Numbered from the stretch's first letter, positions 37,923-46,960 are shown. The stretch is 64,000 nucleotides of DNA from an uncultured Clostridium sp. (GCA_947244325.1 CAMXJY010000001.1:107322-171321); one strand, 5' to 3'. Translations and numbers: made by a program. Notes: generated by a model from the sequence alone, not told the origin.

Positions 37923-38022
37923 AAAAATTCACCTAAAATGTAGTTTTAAACATTTTCCTTTCTTTTCATTTACAAATATTTTCCTACATTTTCGTTATTT
38001 TATTCAAAAAAGGCATAAAAAT

Positions 38023-38051
38023 AAAACAGGATTTTAATATAATCCTGTTTT
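38023..38051. terminator. Terminator after yebC
   Basis: AAAACAGGAT and ATCCTGTTTT are perfect inverted repeats with a 9-nt loop; on the minus strand ATTTTTATG follows. It sits 24 nt past the yebC stop. Confidence 0.82.
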
Positions 38052-38074
38052 ATCTTTTATATTTTTCAACAATC

Positions 38075-38800
38075 TTATTCTTCCCAGTTATGGAAAACTT
38101 CTAAAACGTCATCTAAATCTTCAAGATTGTCAAGTAATCTTTGCATTTTTTCAGAACCTTTTTCGTCTAATGCTACATATGTACTTGGTACCATTTGAAC
38201 TCCAGCTTCTAAAAATGTTAAATTATTATTTGATAAACTCTCAGTTACTTGTGTAAAATCACTAGGTGCTGTTGTTATTTGATATACTTCTTCTTCAGCT
38301 ACAAAGTCTTCTGCTCCAGCTTCAATAGCCATCATCATTAAATCATCTTCACTTAAAGAACATTCTGCTTTTTCTATAACTATTACACCCTTTTTCTCAA
38401 ACATATATGATACACAACCTGTTGTTCCTAAGTTTCCACCTGCTTTATCAAATACGTGTCTTACATCAGCTGCTGTTCTATTTTTATTATCTGTTGAAGC
38501 ATTAACAATTACAGCTACTCCGTTTGGTCCATATCCTTCATATGTAATTTCTTCATATGATTCATTGCTTCCTGCTCCTGAAGCTTTTTTTATAGCATTA
38601 TTGATTGTATCATTAGGCATGTTATTAGCTTTACATTTTGCTATAACATCTTTTAATTTTGAATTACCAGCAGGATCAGGTCCACCTTGCTTAACTGCTA
38701 TTAATAATTCTCTTCCTAATTTTGTAAATATTTTTCCTCTTGCTGCATCAGCTTTTCCTTTTTTTGCTTGAATATTATGCCATTTACTATGTCCTGACAT
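38075..38800 (-). CDS. yebC: YebC/TACO1-family protein
   Basis: The 241-aa product has the invariant start [20 protein letters not shown], then FTKLGRELL and the central [16 protein letters not shown] (about 83-98). YebC proteins act as transcription regulators and, in recent work on YebC/YeeN types, help translation of proline-rich or difficult sequences at the ribosome. That is worth noting given the frameshift sites in this genome. It is monocistronic, with promoter 38861-38889 and a terminator. It starts with ATG behind AAAGGAGG. Confidence 0.93.
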   Translation of the reverse strand: MSGHSKWHNIQAKKGKADAARGKIFTKLGRELLIAVKQGGPDPAGNSKLKDVIAKCKANNMPNDTINNAIKKASGAGSNESYEEITYEGYGPNGVAVIVNASTDNKNRTAADVRHVFDKAGGNLGTTGCVSYMFEKKGVIVIEKAECSLSEDDLMMMAIEAGAEDFVAEEEVYQITTAPSDFTQVTESLSNNNLTFLEAGVQMVPSTYVALDEKGSEKMQRLLDNLEDLDDVLEVFHNWEE

Positions 38801-38860
38801 GATTAATTCCTCCTTTTATTTTATCTATTTATATTCTTTTATAAAAATCTTTGCTGTATT

Positions 38861-38889
38861 ATTTTACTACATATCAGACTTAAAGTCAA
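38861..38889 (-). promoter_or_regulatory. Sigma-A-type promoter of yebC
   Basis: TTGACT and TAAAAT are separated by 17 bp on the minus strand, about 60 bp upstream of the yebC start. Confidence 0.8.
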
Positions 38890-38999
38890 ACAAGGTTTTT
38901 TCTTCTTTATTTTTTAATATATAACTAATTCACTTCCATTTCATTTACTTTTTTTAATTAACCTTAAAATTTAATATTATTATATATTAAAAATACACT

Positions 39000-39461
39000 T
39001 TATTTATTAACTTTATTATTGTAATATAAAGTTGATATTTGATTTAAATTTAGATTTTCACAATTTTCAGTTATTTTAGATATAATTTCTGGTATTTCAT
39101 TTTGTACAATATTGTCTAATCTTTCAAATTCTATATTTATTTCTTCTATTTTTTTTACATCTATTTCTTGATTAATAACTGATTTTTTAGAATCATCTAC
39201 AATATCATGTTCTATTTTTAGAGCATTTGCAATTATTAATTTATAAATATTTTTTACTAAATCTGGGCTAATTCCTTTTTCATTACAAAAAATTTCTATA
39301 TTTTTATATATTTCCTCTTCTCTTTTTCCTTGAAAAAGTGGTAAGTCATTTTTTATTTTTATATCTGCTACAATTGGTATTAATGACATTCTAAAAACTA
39401 TCATATTTTTTATTATATTATCATACTTATTTAACTCTTTTCTTACTAAATCTAGCTCCAT
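39000..39461 (-). CDS. Chorismate mutase-like protein (AroQ class)
   Basis: The 153-aa all-helical protein has an N-terminal part following the chorismate mutase type II pattern: LVRKELNKYDNIIKNMIVFR (about 5-24), then ADIKIKNDLPLFQGKREEEIYKN (about 32-54) and LIIANALKIEHDI (about 75-87). The C-terminal 60 residues are extra helical sequence. It would turn chorismate to prephenate. It is the last gene of the aro operon, 24 nt after aroF, which supports the call. Confidence 0.7.
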   Translation of the reverse strand: MELDLVRKELNKYDNIIKNMIVFRMSLIPIVADIKIKNDLPLFQGKREEEIYKNIEIFCNEKGISPDLVKNIYKLIIANALKIEHDIVDDSKKSVINQEIDVKKIEEINIEFERLDNIVQNEIPEIISKITENCENLNLNQISTLYYNNKVNK

Positions 39462-39485
39462 AAAGAATCAATTCCTTTCATATTA

Positions 39486-40526
39486 TTAAAGTTGTTTTGC
39501 AATTCCTAAAATAAGTTCTTTTGTCTTCTCCCAGCCTAAGCATGGATCTGTTATTGATTTTCCATAAACACCCTCTTCTAGCTTTTGACATCCATCTTCA
39601 ATATATGATTCAATCATTAATCCTTTTACCATACTTTTTATATTATCACTATGACGCATTGCATGTAAAACTTCATTTGCTATTCTTATTTGTTCTAAAT
39701 ATTTCTTTCCACTATTTGCATGATTTGTATCAACAATAACAGCTGGATTTTGATATCCACCATTACAATATGCATCATATAATTCTATCAAATCTTCATA
39801 ATGATAATTAGTATGATTATTTCCATGTTTATCTACACTACCTCTTAAAACAGCATGTGCCATATCATTTCCTTTTGATTCAACTTCCCAACCTCTATAA
39901 AGAAATGTATGACTTCCTTGTGCTGCTTTAATTGAGTTTAGCATTATTGTAAGATCTCCACCAGTAGGATTTTTCATACCTACTGGAACACTAATACCAG
40001 AAGATACAAGACGATGCTCTTGGTTTTCAACTGAACGTGCACCTACTGCAACATATGATAAAATATCAGAAAGATATCTATAATTCTCAGGATATAACAT
40101 TTCATCTGCACAGCAAAATCCTGTTTCCTCTATTGCTCTTTTATGTAATGTACGAATTGCTTTTATTCCTTCAAACATATCTGGTGCTTTATTTGGGTCT
40201 GGTTGATGAAACATTCCTTTATATCCTGCTCCAATTGTTCTTGGTTTTCCTGTATATATTCTTGGTATAATAATTATTTTATCTTTAACTTCTTCTTGAA
40301 CTGGTATAAGACGATTTATATAATCCATTACTGAATCCATTCTATCAGCTGAACAAGGTCCAATTATAAGAATAAATTTATTGCTTTTTCCTCTAAATAC
40401 ATCTGCTATTTCTTTATCTCTTTTTTCTTTAATTTTTTTACCTTCTTCTGAAAGTGGCATTTCCTTTTTTAATTCTTCTGGAAGCGGTAATTTTCTTTTG
40501 AAATTTATATTCAAATTATTTTCCAT
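39486..40526 (-). CDS. aroF: 3-deoxy-7-phosphoheptulonate synthase (class I)
   Basis: The 346-aa enzyme condenses PEP and erythrose 4-phosphate, the entry step of the shikimate pathway. FILIIGPCSADRMDSVMDYI (about 51-70), RIYTGKPRTIGAGYKGM (about 89-105), GARSVENQEHRLVSSG (about 151-166) and VDTNHANSGKKY (about 264-275) define the AroFGH type. The ribosome site AAAGGAG lies 33 nt from the start with a hairpin and a 14-codon overlapping ORF between them (40511-40566), so translation may be coupled or regulated. Confidence 0.95.
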   Translation of the reverse strand: MENNLNINFKRKLPLPEELKKEMPLSEEGKKIKEKRDKEIADVFRGKSNKFILIIGPCSADRMDSVMDYINRLIPVQEEVKDKIIIIPRIYTGKPRTIGAGYKGMFHQPDPNKAPDMFEGIKAIRTLHKRAIEETGFCCADEMLYPENYRYLSDILSYVAVGARSVENQEHRLVSSGISVPVGMKNPTGGDLTIMLNSIKAAQGSHTFLYRGWEVESKGNDMAHAVLRGSVDKHGNNHTNYHYEDLIELYDAYCNGGYQNPAVIVDTNHANSGKKYLEQIRIANEVLHAMRHSDNIKSMVKGLMIESYIEDGCQKLEEGVYGKSITDPCLGWEKTKELILGIAKQL

Positions 40527-40566
40527 ATTATTTTTTCTGTATGATGATTAATCATACATCTCCTTT
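40511..40566 (-). promoter_or_regulatory. aroF leader: distant ribosome site, hairpin and overlapping 14-codon ORF
   Basis: In mRNA order: AAAGGAG (40566-40560), then TGTATGAT-TAATC-ATCATACA as a hairpin (40558-40538), then GAAAAAATAAT and the aroF ATG. An ORF starting at 40555 encodes MINHHTEKIIWKII and stops at 40511, 13 nt inside aroF. Either the hairpin shortens the effective spacing, or the mini-ORF is translated and aroF is reached by coupling. Both readings are inference. Confidence 0.5.
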
Positions 40567-40630
40567 CTTTAATATATCCTTAAATTTTGTTCTATAAATA
40601 GATTTTTTTCATTAAATTACATACAATTCT

Positions 40631-41065
40631 TTATAGCATTTCAATAAGTAAATCAATTCCTCTTTTGTAGCTATCTTTTCCTAAACCACAAATTTGAGAT
40701 TTACATACATCTGTTATAACAGATATTTTTCTAAAATCTTCTCTTTTATGAATATCAGACATATGAACTTCAACAAACGGTGTAAAATCTGAAACAGCTT
40801 CTATAGCATCACGAATTGCATAAGAATAATGAGTATAAGCTCCTGCATTTATTACTACACCATCATATTCATCTTTACTTTTATGTATAATATCAATAAT
40901 ATCTCCTTCATGATTTGATTGATAAAAATACATTTCTGCGCCTTTTGTATCCCCATATTCTTTAAGTTCTTTATTTATATCTTCTAATGTTTCAGCACCA
41001 TAAACATTCTTTTTTCTAATTCCAGTCATATTAAGATTTGGACCATTTAAAACTAATATTTTCAT
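40631..41065 (-). CDS. aroQ: 3-dehydroquinate dehydratase, type II
   Basis: The 144-aa dodecameric-type dehydratase has ILVLNGPNLNMTG (about 3-15), FYQSNHEGDIIDIIH (about 47-61), VINAGAYTHYSYAIRDAI (about 71-88) and EVHMSDIHKREDFR (about 98-111), including the catalytic Tyr and His. The Tyr of the usual GxREP-x-YG loop is preserved (KNVYG). It lies between aroF and aroC in the aro operon. Confidence 0.96.
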   Translation of the reverse strand: MKILVLNGPNLNMTGIRKKNVYGAETLEDINKELKEYGDTKGAEMYFYQSNHEGDIIDIIHKSKDEYDGVVINAGAYTHYSYAIRDAIEAVSDFTPFVEVHMSDIHKREDFRKISVITDVCKSQICGLGKDSYKRGIDLLIEML

Positions 41066-41131
41066 TTATAATTCCTTATACAATATATTTAGATTTTTAA
41101 GGCTACCTATAAACCTTTATAAATAACTTAT

Positions 41132-42206
41132 TTACATCATTAAATCTAAAATTCCTAATGCAACTGCTGATTCAATAACAGGAACTGCTCTTGGAACAAT
41201 GCAAGGATCATGACGTCCATTAATTACAAGTGTTTCATTTTCAAGAGTTTGAAGATTAACACTTTTTTGTTCTCTTGAAATTGATGGTGTAGGTTTTATT
41301 GCAACTGATACAACTATTGGTGCACCTGTTGATATTCCGCCTAAAACTCCACCATTATTATTAGAAATTAATGATACTTTTCCATCCTTCATTTCATATC
41401 CATCATTTACTTTTGAAGCATTTGATGTTACAAAATCAAAACCTAATCCAAATTGAACACCTTTAACTGCTGGAACTCCAAATAAAATTGATGAAAGTTT
41501 TCCTTCAACTGTATCAAACATATTTCCACCAATTCCGTGCTGGAACTCCAATTACAGCACATTCGATTTCTCCACCTATACTATCTAAATCCATCCTATA
41601 TTTTTCAATTTCTTCTCTCATCTTTTCTTCGGCTTCATTGCTTATAGTTGAGAAAGGTTTACTTGTAAGTTCTTCTAAAAGTTTTTCCTCTATATTATTC
41701 ATATCAAAAAACTCATCATTTACTGAACCTATTCTTTTGATATGAGCACCTATTTTTATACCTTTTTCTCTAAGTAATTGTTTAGCTATTGCTCCTGCAA
41801 AAACTAATGGTGCAGTAAGTCTGCCACTAAAATGCCCTCCGCCTCTTATATCATTATGTCCTTCATATTTTACAAATGCAGGATAATCACTATGACTTGG
41901 TCTTGGAACAGTCATTAAATTACTATAATCACCACTTTTTACATTTGTATTTTCAATTACCATTGTAAGTGGTGCACCTGTTGTAACATTATCTATTACT
42001 CCTGATATAATATTGGGAATATCCTTTTCAAGCCTTGGAGTCGAAGTTTTATCTTTTCCTGGAGCTCTTCTTGCCATATCTTTATAGATACTTTCTAAAT
42101 CAAGTTTTACTCCTGCTGGTAATCCATCAATAACACATCCAATAACTTGTCCATGGCTTTCTCCAAATATTGATACTTTAATTTTATTACATATTACTGA
42201 TGACAT
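41132..42206 (-). CDS. aroC: Chorismate synthase, requiring one +1 frameshift at CGG
   Basis: The enzyme is FMN-dependent. The first frame runs from 42206 through FGESHGQVIGCVIDGLPAG (about 14-32), RRAPGKDKTSTPR and GGGHFSGRLTAPLVFAGAIA to IECAVIGVPA, then CGG at 41537-41535. The 0 frame stops seven codons later. Skipping the C at 41537 gives GIGGNMFDTVEGKLSS, then FGVPAVKGVQFG, NNNGGVLGGISTGAP and RHDPCIVPRAVPV to the stop at 41132. The corrected length is 357 aa, normal for AroC. VPAGIGGxxF is conserved in the family, so the glycine from GGA is the expected residue. Since aroC is the only chorismate synthase in this otherwise intact operon, a dead gene is unlikely. It overlaps the aroA stop by 20 nt. 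Confidence 0.88.
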
Positions 42207-43398
42207 TTGCTTTTCCTCCTAATAAATTATAATCTTCATAAAAGTTTGGATATGTTTTATTTATACTCTCTGCATCTGTTATAGTTGTTGTTCCCTCTGC
42301 ACCTGATGCCATAACAGAAAATGACATAAGTATTCTATGGTCATTATATCCCTCAAGATTTGCACATTTTATATTTTTGTTTCCATTAATAATCATACCA
42401 TCTTGCTTTTCTGTAACGTCGACTCCAAATCTTTTTAAATTTGATACTACACTTTCTATTCTATCTGATTCTTTATATCTAAGTCTTTCTGCTCCACTTA
42501 TAGTTGTTGTCCCTTCTGCAAATGATGCTGCTACTGCAAGAGATGGAACAGTATCTGGAATATCTGATGCATTTATTTTTATACCATTTAAATTAGATTT
42601 TTTTACACGAATACCTTTTTCATTTATTTCAATGTCTGCTCCAAATTGTTTTAAAATATTAACTATTTCTTTATCACCTTGTGTTGAATCCATTTTTAAT
42701 CCTTTAAGTGTTATATCTCCATTTATTGCTCCTGCTACTAAGAAAAATGCTGCTTGTGACCAATCTCCTTCTACAACATAATCACGCTTTTGATAAACTT
42801 GATTTCCTTTTACAAAATATCCTTTTTCTGTTTCTTTAACTTCTACTCCAAAATCACTCATAACTTTTATTGTCATATCAACATATGGTTTACTTTGAAG
42901 TTCAGTTGTAAGAATAATTTCACTATCTCCATCTAAAATCGGAAGTGCCAAAAGTAATCCTGTTATGTATTGAGAACTAATATTTCCTGCAACTTCATAT
43001 TTTCCTGGCTCAAGCTTTCCTTCAATAGTTAAAGGTAATCCACCTTGTGAAGTACATTTTACACCATGTTTTGGTAATATTCTCAAATATTCATCAATTG
43101 GTCTTTCTGGTAATCTTCCAGAACCTGTAATTGTAACATTTTTTCCTAAAGCTGCTGCCACTGGAATTATAAATTTTGATGTATTTCCTGATTCGATACA
43201 ATTTAAAACATCTTTTCCATTTTTTATAGCATCTATAACTTGATTCATTGCTTTCATATCATTTGAATCAATAATTGGAGAAACCTTTCCACCTCCTGCT
43301 AAAAATGAACATAATATTGCTCTATGTGCTACTGATTTTGATGGTGGGATATTTACTTCTCCACTTAAAAATGATTTTTCTATATTTACAATACTCAT
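42187..43398 (-). CDS. aroA: 3-phosphoshikimate 1-carboxyvinyltransferase (EPSP synthase)
   Basis: The 403-aa enzyme shows the shikimate-site PPSKSVAHRAILCS (about 18-31), ESGNTSKFIIPVAAALG (about 65-81), GSGRLPERPIDEYLR (about 88), SSQYITGLLLALP (about 141), GDWSQAAFFLVAGAI (about 211), LRYKESDRIESVV (about 304-316) and GYNDHRILMSFSVMA (about 349). The glyphosate-region loop reads GSGRLPERP. It is somewhat compact relative to the usual 425 aa. It ends 20 nt inside aroC. Confidence 0.95.
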   Translation of the reverse strand: MSIVNIEKSFLSGEVNIPPSKSVAHRAILCSFLAGGGKVSPIIDSNDMKAMNQVIDAIKNGKDVLNCIESGNTSKFIIPVAAALGKNVTITGSGRLPERPIDEYLRILPKHGVKCTSQGGLPLTIEGKLEPGKYEVAGNISSQYITGLLLALPILDGDSEIILTTELQSKPYVDMTIKVMSDFGVEVKETEKGYFVKGNQVYQKRDYVVEGDWSQAAFFLVAGAINGDITLKGLKMDSTQGDKEIVNILKQFGADIEINEKGIRVKKSNLNGIKINASDIPDTVPSLAVAASFAEGTTTISGAERLRYKESDRIESVVSNLKRFGVDVTEKQDGMIINGNKNIKCANLEGYNDHRILMSFSVMASGAEGTTTITDAESINKTYPNFYEDYNLLGGKANVISNM

Positions 43399-43420
43399 AA
43401 TTTCTCTCTTTCTATAATAA

Positions 43421-43488
43421 AATTTGTGTACAAATTTGCCAAAACCTTTATTTTATAGGAAAGTGCTCCGCACTTCCTATGAAATAAA
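43421..43488. repeat. Modular intergenic repeat, copy D (partial: end of M3' plus M4)
   Basis: AAATTTGTGTACAAATTTGCC matches the M3'-M4 junction, cut here to positions 43422-43440. The hairpin TTTATTTTATAGG..CCTATGAAATAAA follows. The bulged T of the M4 stem is on the opposite arm compared with the other copies, as if the hairpin core had been inverted. It lies in the aroB-aroA gap. Confidence 0.75.
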
Positions 43489-43490
43489 AA

Positions 43491-43558
43491 ACTAGAATCA
43501 AGATTTTGTACGCAGTGCAAACTGCTACAAAATCTAACTTCTACAATAATTATCTAGT
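43491..43558. repeat. Nested hairpin in the aroB-aroA gap
   Basis: The inner stem AGATTTTGTA-cg-CAGT pairs with ACTG-c-TACAAAATCT (43501-43535, loop GCAA). The outer ACTAGA/TCTAGT arms enclose it. It lies between repeat copy D and the aroB-proximal hairpin and could attenuate or process the aro mRNA. Confidence 0.6.
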
Positions 43559-43568
43559 ACAGAAATTC

Positions 43569-43603
43569 ATCCCACTGGGATAAATTTCCTACTATATAAA
43601 AAA
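43569..43603. repeat. 35-bp two-copy repeat, copy 2, overlapping the aroB stop
   Basis: It matches 109-143 with one difference. On the minus strand it starts in the last codons of aroB and forms TAGTA-g-GAAATT-t-ATCCCA, which pairs with TGGGAT-g-AATTTC-tg-TACTA, a long hairpin that includes the aroB TAG stop. Confidence 0.7.
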
Positions 43604-44638
43604 TTTAGAAATCTCTTCATTATTAATTGGATTTATAAAACTTTCTCCTATAGAATAAAGTAAAATAAAGTTAATTGCAGTTCCAGTTCTTTTTTTATCA
43701 GAATTCATAGCTGTTATTATATCTTTTAAAGAATTAGTATCTTCAGTTTTTAAATTATATTTTTCAAGAACTTTAATAATTCTATCAGCTGTTCCTTTTT
43801 CTGTTATCCCATTTGCTTCACTCGCTTTGGTTACTATTACCATTCCTATACCAACTGCTTCTCCATGTGATATAGTAGTAAAATTATGTAATTTTTCAAT
43901 TGCATGACCTGCTGTATGTCCGAAATTTAATAATGCTCTTTCACCTTTTTCTTTCTCATCATTTTCTACAACAGTAGCTTTAAGACTTACGCATTCATAA
44001 ATAATATCCTCAATAATTTCTTTTGCATCTTCTTTTTCAATTTTTTCAAATAAACTAGCACTTTTTATACATCCCATTTTTATTGCTTCTGCCATCCCAT
44101 CTGAAAAATATTTTGGCGTAAGTGTTTTTAGTGTATCTGGATCTATTAAAACTAAACAAGGTTGATGAAAAGCTCCACAAAGATTTTTTCCTTGTGGCAA
44201 ATCTACTGCCGTTTTTCCACCAACTGAAGAATCTACTTGTGCAAGCAATGATGTAGGAATCTGAACAAATTCTATTCCTCTAAGATATATTGATGCTGCA
44301 AAACCTGCCATATCTCCGCAAACTCCACCACCAAGTGCTACTACTAAATCATTTCTTGTAAGTGCATTTTCTGCCATAAATTCTACCATTTTAGTTACTG
44401 TTTGTATTGTTTTAGAGCTTTCTCCTGCTTCAAAAACATATTTTATAACCTTAAATCCATTTTCTTCTAAAGATTTTATAACTTTATCTTTGTAAATTGG
44501 ATATACATTAGTATCACTTATAAGACATACTTTCTTTGCCTTACTAATTTCTTTTATATAATCTCCTGAACTTGAAATTATACCTTTTTCAATTAATATT
44601 TCATATCCTTTACCTACATTTACTTTTAAACTTTTCAT
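43592..44638 (-). CDS. aroB: 3-dehydroquinate synthase
   Basis: The 348-aa NAD- and metal-dependent enzyme shows LVVALGGGVCGDMAGFAAS (about 98-116), IEFVQIPTSLLAQVDSSVGGKTAVD (about 122-146), GKNLCGAFHQP (about 150) and LLNFGHTAGHAIEKL (about 237-251) with the metal histidines. The length is typical. The stop codon lies inside a repeat block. It starts with ATG behind GGAGAAAG. Downstream the gap to aroA holds three hairpin elements. Confidence 0.96.
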   Translation of the reverse strand: MKSLKVNVGKGYEILIEKGIISSSGDYIKEISKAKKVCLISDTNVYPIYKDKVIKSLEENGFKVIKYVFEAGESSKTIQTVTKMVEFMAENALTRNDLVVALGGGVCGDMAGFAASIYLRGIEFVQIPTSLLAQVDSSVGGKTAVDLPQGKNLCGAFHQPCLVLIDPDTLKTLTPKYFSDGMAEAIKMGCIKSASLFEKIEKEDAKEIIEDIIYECVSLKATVVENDEKEKGERALLNFGHTAGHAIEKLHNFTTISHGEAVGIGMVIVTKASEANGITEKGTADRIIKVLEKYNLKTEDTNSLKDIITAMNSDKKRTGTAINFILLYSIGESFINPINNEEISKFFI

Positions 44639-44710
44639 ATAACTTTCTCCATTTTATCATTTAATAGTACTATATATTAAATATTTTCCACTCTACTATT
44701 AAATAAACTT

Positions 44711-45214
44711 CTATTTTTGAAATAATTTTAATACTTCAGCAACTGTTTTCTCTACTGTCATATCTCCATTAATTACAATATCTGATGCTGCTTTGTATTT
44801 CTCTTTTCTTTCATTGTATAAATTTTCAGCTTTTGCTTTATCTTTAAAAAGTGGTCTCGTATCATCTTCTCCAATTCTTTCACATATAACATAAAAGGAA
44901 GCATCAAGAAAAATCACTTTGCCCCCTTTTTTTATCGCATCACAATTACGCTGATATGTCATTACCCCTCCACCTGTTGATACAATAGTTTTTTCCATAT
45001 CAGCAATTTTTTTACATACTTCATGTTCCAAATCTCTAAAATATTGCTCTCCATACTTTTCAAATATTTCTTTTATTGTAATTTTCTGCTCTTTTTCAAT
45101 TAATTCATCTGTATCTATAAAATTATAATTCATTACTTTTGCTAGTGCCTTTCCAACAGCTGTTTTACCAGCTCCCATAAAACCACAAAGAATAATATTA
45201 TTCATGCTTTTCAA
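44711..45214 (-). CDS. aroK: Shikimate kinase
   Basis: The 167-aa P-loop kinase has Walker A GFMGAGKTAVGKALA (about 11-25), the shikimate-site DTDELIE (about 35-41), FRDLEHEVCKK (about 58-68), STGGGVMTYQRN (about 77) and the lid around RIGEDDTRPLF (about 113). It begins 17 nt inside aroE, indicating coupled translation. Confidence 0.95.
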   Translation of the reverse strand: MKSMNNIILCGFMGAGKTAVGKALAKVMNYNFIDTDELIEKEQKITIKEIFEKYGEQYFRDLEHEVCKKIADMEKTIVSTGGGVMTYQRNCDAIKKGGKVIFLDASFYVICERIGEDDTRPLFKDKAKAENLYNERKEKYKAASDIVINGDMTVEKTVAEVLKLFQK

Positions 45215-46055
45215 GCTCCTTTTTAGTTATTTCTATTACTTGATTTATATCACTTTTTGAAAATTTAACATCATTCCAGATTTCTTCTGCTACTGCTGCT
45301 TGCCATACAAGCATTGGTAATCCATTTATATATTTTAATCCGCCTTCACGTGCATATTTAATAAATTTTGTTTCTATTGGATTATAAATAGCATCAAAAA
45401 CTGCTTTTGAAGATTTTATAACTTCTTCTCTAAGCGGACAAGCATCTACATTTGGATACATTCCTACTGGAGTACCATTTATTATTAAGTCATAATTGCC
45501 TTTTGCTTCAGAAAGAAAAATAATATTACAATCTTTTAAAAGTTTTTCTTGCAATTCTCTTTTTATATCATTTGCAGCTTTCAAACTTGAATCTCTTACT
45601 GCTAAAGTTACTTCTGCTCCTGCTAGTGCACTTTCAAAAGCAAACATTCTAGAAACTCCACCACTACCACATATTAAAACATTTCCTTCTAATTTAATAT
45701 TTTCAGCTTCTAGTGAGCGAAGAAAACCATCACAATCTGTATTATATCCTATTGCCTTATTTTCTTTTATATCTACTGTATTTACTGCACCAAAAAGTTT
45801 TGCTTTTGGGGCAAGTTCATCTAAATATGGAATAATATTTATTTTATGAGGTATTGTGATATTAAAACCATTTAATTTTTTTAGTTTTTCATTAAAACTA
45901 ATTTCCAAATCTTCTGTTCTTACTTCAGCTAAATTATATTCTCCTTTAACCGAACTTATTTTTAATAATTCTTTATGAATAATTGGACTCATTGAATGAC
46001 CTAAAGGATAGCCAATAAGCGCATATTTTTTAATATTTTCAGAATTAGCTTCCAT
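45198..46055 (-). CDS. aroE: Shikimate dehydrogenase
   Basis: The 285-aa NADPH-dependent reductase shows GYPLGHSMSPIIHKEL (about 15-30) for shikimate binding, FNITIPHKINIIPYLDEL with the catalytic Lys (about 64-81), AVNTVDIKENKAIGYNTDCDGF (about 90-111), GSGGVSRMFAFE (about 129) and NGTPVGMYPN (about 189). It is the first gene of the aro operon, with a strong promoter at 46106-46135. It starts with ATG behind GAGG. Confidence 0.95.
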   Translation of the reverse strand: MEANSENIKKYALIGYPLGHSMSPIIHKELLKISSVKGEYNLAEVRTEDLEISFNEKLKKLNGFNITIPHKINIIPYLDELAPKAKLFGAVNTVDIKENKAIGYNTDCDGFLRSLEAENIKLEGNVLICGSGGVSRMFAFESALAGAEVTLAVRDSSLKAANDIKRELQEKLLKDCNIIFLSEAKGNYDLIINGTPVGMYPNVDACPLREEVIKSSKAVFDAIYNPIETKFIKYAREGGLKYINGLPMLVWQAAVAEEIWNDVKFSKSDINQVIEITKKELEKHE

Positions 46056-46105
46056 ATACTTTACCTCAAAATATATTACTCTTTTAAAAATTTTTATTTC
46101 TCAAA

Positions 46106-46135
46106 ACTATATCATTTATGACTCTCTTTTGTCAA
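46106..46135 (-). promoter_or_regulatory. Sigma-A-type promoter of the aro operon
   Basis: TTGACA and TATAGT are separated by 18 bp on the minus strand, about 50 bp before aroE. It would drive aroE-aroK-aroB-aroA-aroC-aroQ-aroF-chorismate mutase. Confidence 0.82.
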
Positions 46136-46162
46136 GCACTATTTATGTATTTTATATGACAA

Positions 46163-46190
46163 AAAGTAACTAAAATATAATTAGTTACTT
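46163..46190 (-). terminator. Terminator of the 46221 gene
   Basis: AAGTAACTAA pairs with TTAGTTACTT on the minus strand with a 7-nt loop and TTTG following. It separates the small gene from the aro promoter. Confidence 0.8.
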
Positions 46191-46220
46191 TCTAAAAAAA
46201 TATATACTACTAAAAACTTC

Positions 46221-46544
46221 TTAAACGTTTAATTCTTCTCCTGCATTTTCTTCTATATTATTTTCTATAACTTCTTCTTTAGTAATTGTAGAAGTACCAA
46301 AAGAAAAAACTTTTTTTGATGCTTTTGCTTTTTCTTCAAATTTTCTATTAAATTCTTCTTTTGCTCCTTCTAAAGTATCTTGTATTGCGGAAAACATTTC
46401 TTCAACATCTTGTTTTGTAAAATCATAAGAATTACTTCTTGCCATTGGTTCTAATATTTGAATATCATGTAATACATTATTTACTCTCTTTCCTGCAAAT
46501 TCAATAAATTTAGCTCTTTTTTCTTCATTTACTTCTCTTTCCAT
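46221..46544 (-). CDS. Small helical protein of unknown function
   Basis: The 107-aa soluble, charged protein is predicted mostly helical to about residue 75 (EEKRAKFIEFAGKRVNNVLH, then EMFSAIQDTLEGAKEEFNRKF). A Ser/Thr and acidic tail follows. I do not recognise a family. A ribosome site AAGGAG precedes the ATG, and a promoter-like TTGAAT with TATTTT 17 bp later lies upstream. It has its own terminator and is flanked upstream by repeat copy E. Confidence 0.7.
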   Translation of the reverse strand: MEREVNEEKRAKFIEFAGKRVNNVLHDIQILEPMARSNSYDFTKQDVEEMFSAIQDTLEGAKEEFNRKFEEKAKASKKVFSFGTSTITKEEVIENNIEENAGEELNV

Positions 46545-46633
46545 TTTGTTTCTCCTTATTTGTTTTTTATTTTTTTACTATATATAAAATATCATATAAT
46601 TTTTTTAAATTCAAATATTTTTTTCAATTTTTT

Positions 46634-46960
46634 TTATTTTATAGTAAAGTGCTCCGCACTTCCTATAAAATAAAGGCCTCGCCAATATTTGTACATTTCT
46701 TATCTGTGTGAAACGAAGTTATTCTAACTGTTAAGGCTTTGCCCGTTACAGTTAGAATATACAAAGTTTAACTACAGATAAGTTATGCACACAGAACATT
46801 TCTTAGCTCTAGGAACGTTAGTGACATAGATATCCTAGCTGTATGAACAACGTGAATTACAGATAGGTTAAGCTAAAGCTGATAAGTTATACAGAGGAAA
46901 GACGTGGATATTTGCAATAAGTTTTTTCTTTTGCAATTTTCATAATGTCCACTTTTGTTC
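46634..46960 (-). repeat. Modular intergenic repeat, copy E (M1-M2-M3-M4, long form, inverted)
   Basis: Read on the minus strand, it starts GAACAAAAGTGGACATTATG and carries the same roughly 204-nt M2-M3 cassette as copy C (46694-46897) with only about a dozen differences. It ends in M4 with GTGC-gga-GCAC. It occupies most of the 597-bp gap between the 46221 gene and the coat-protein pair. The remaining 46961-47141 is AT-rich leader sequence, with no sigma-A promoter I trust. Confidence 0.9.
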
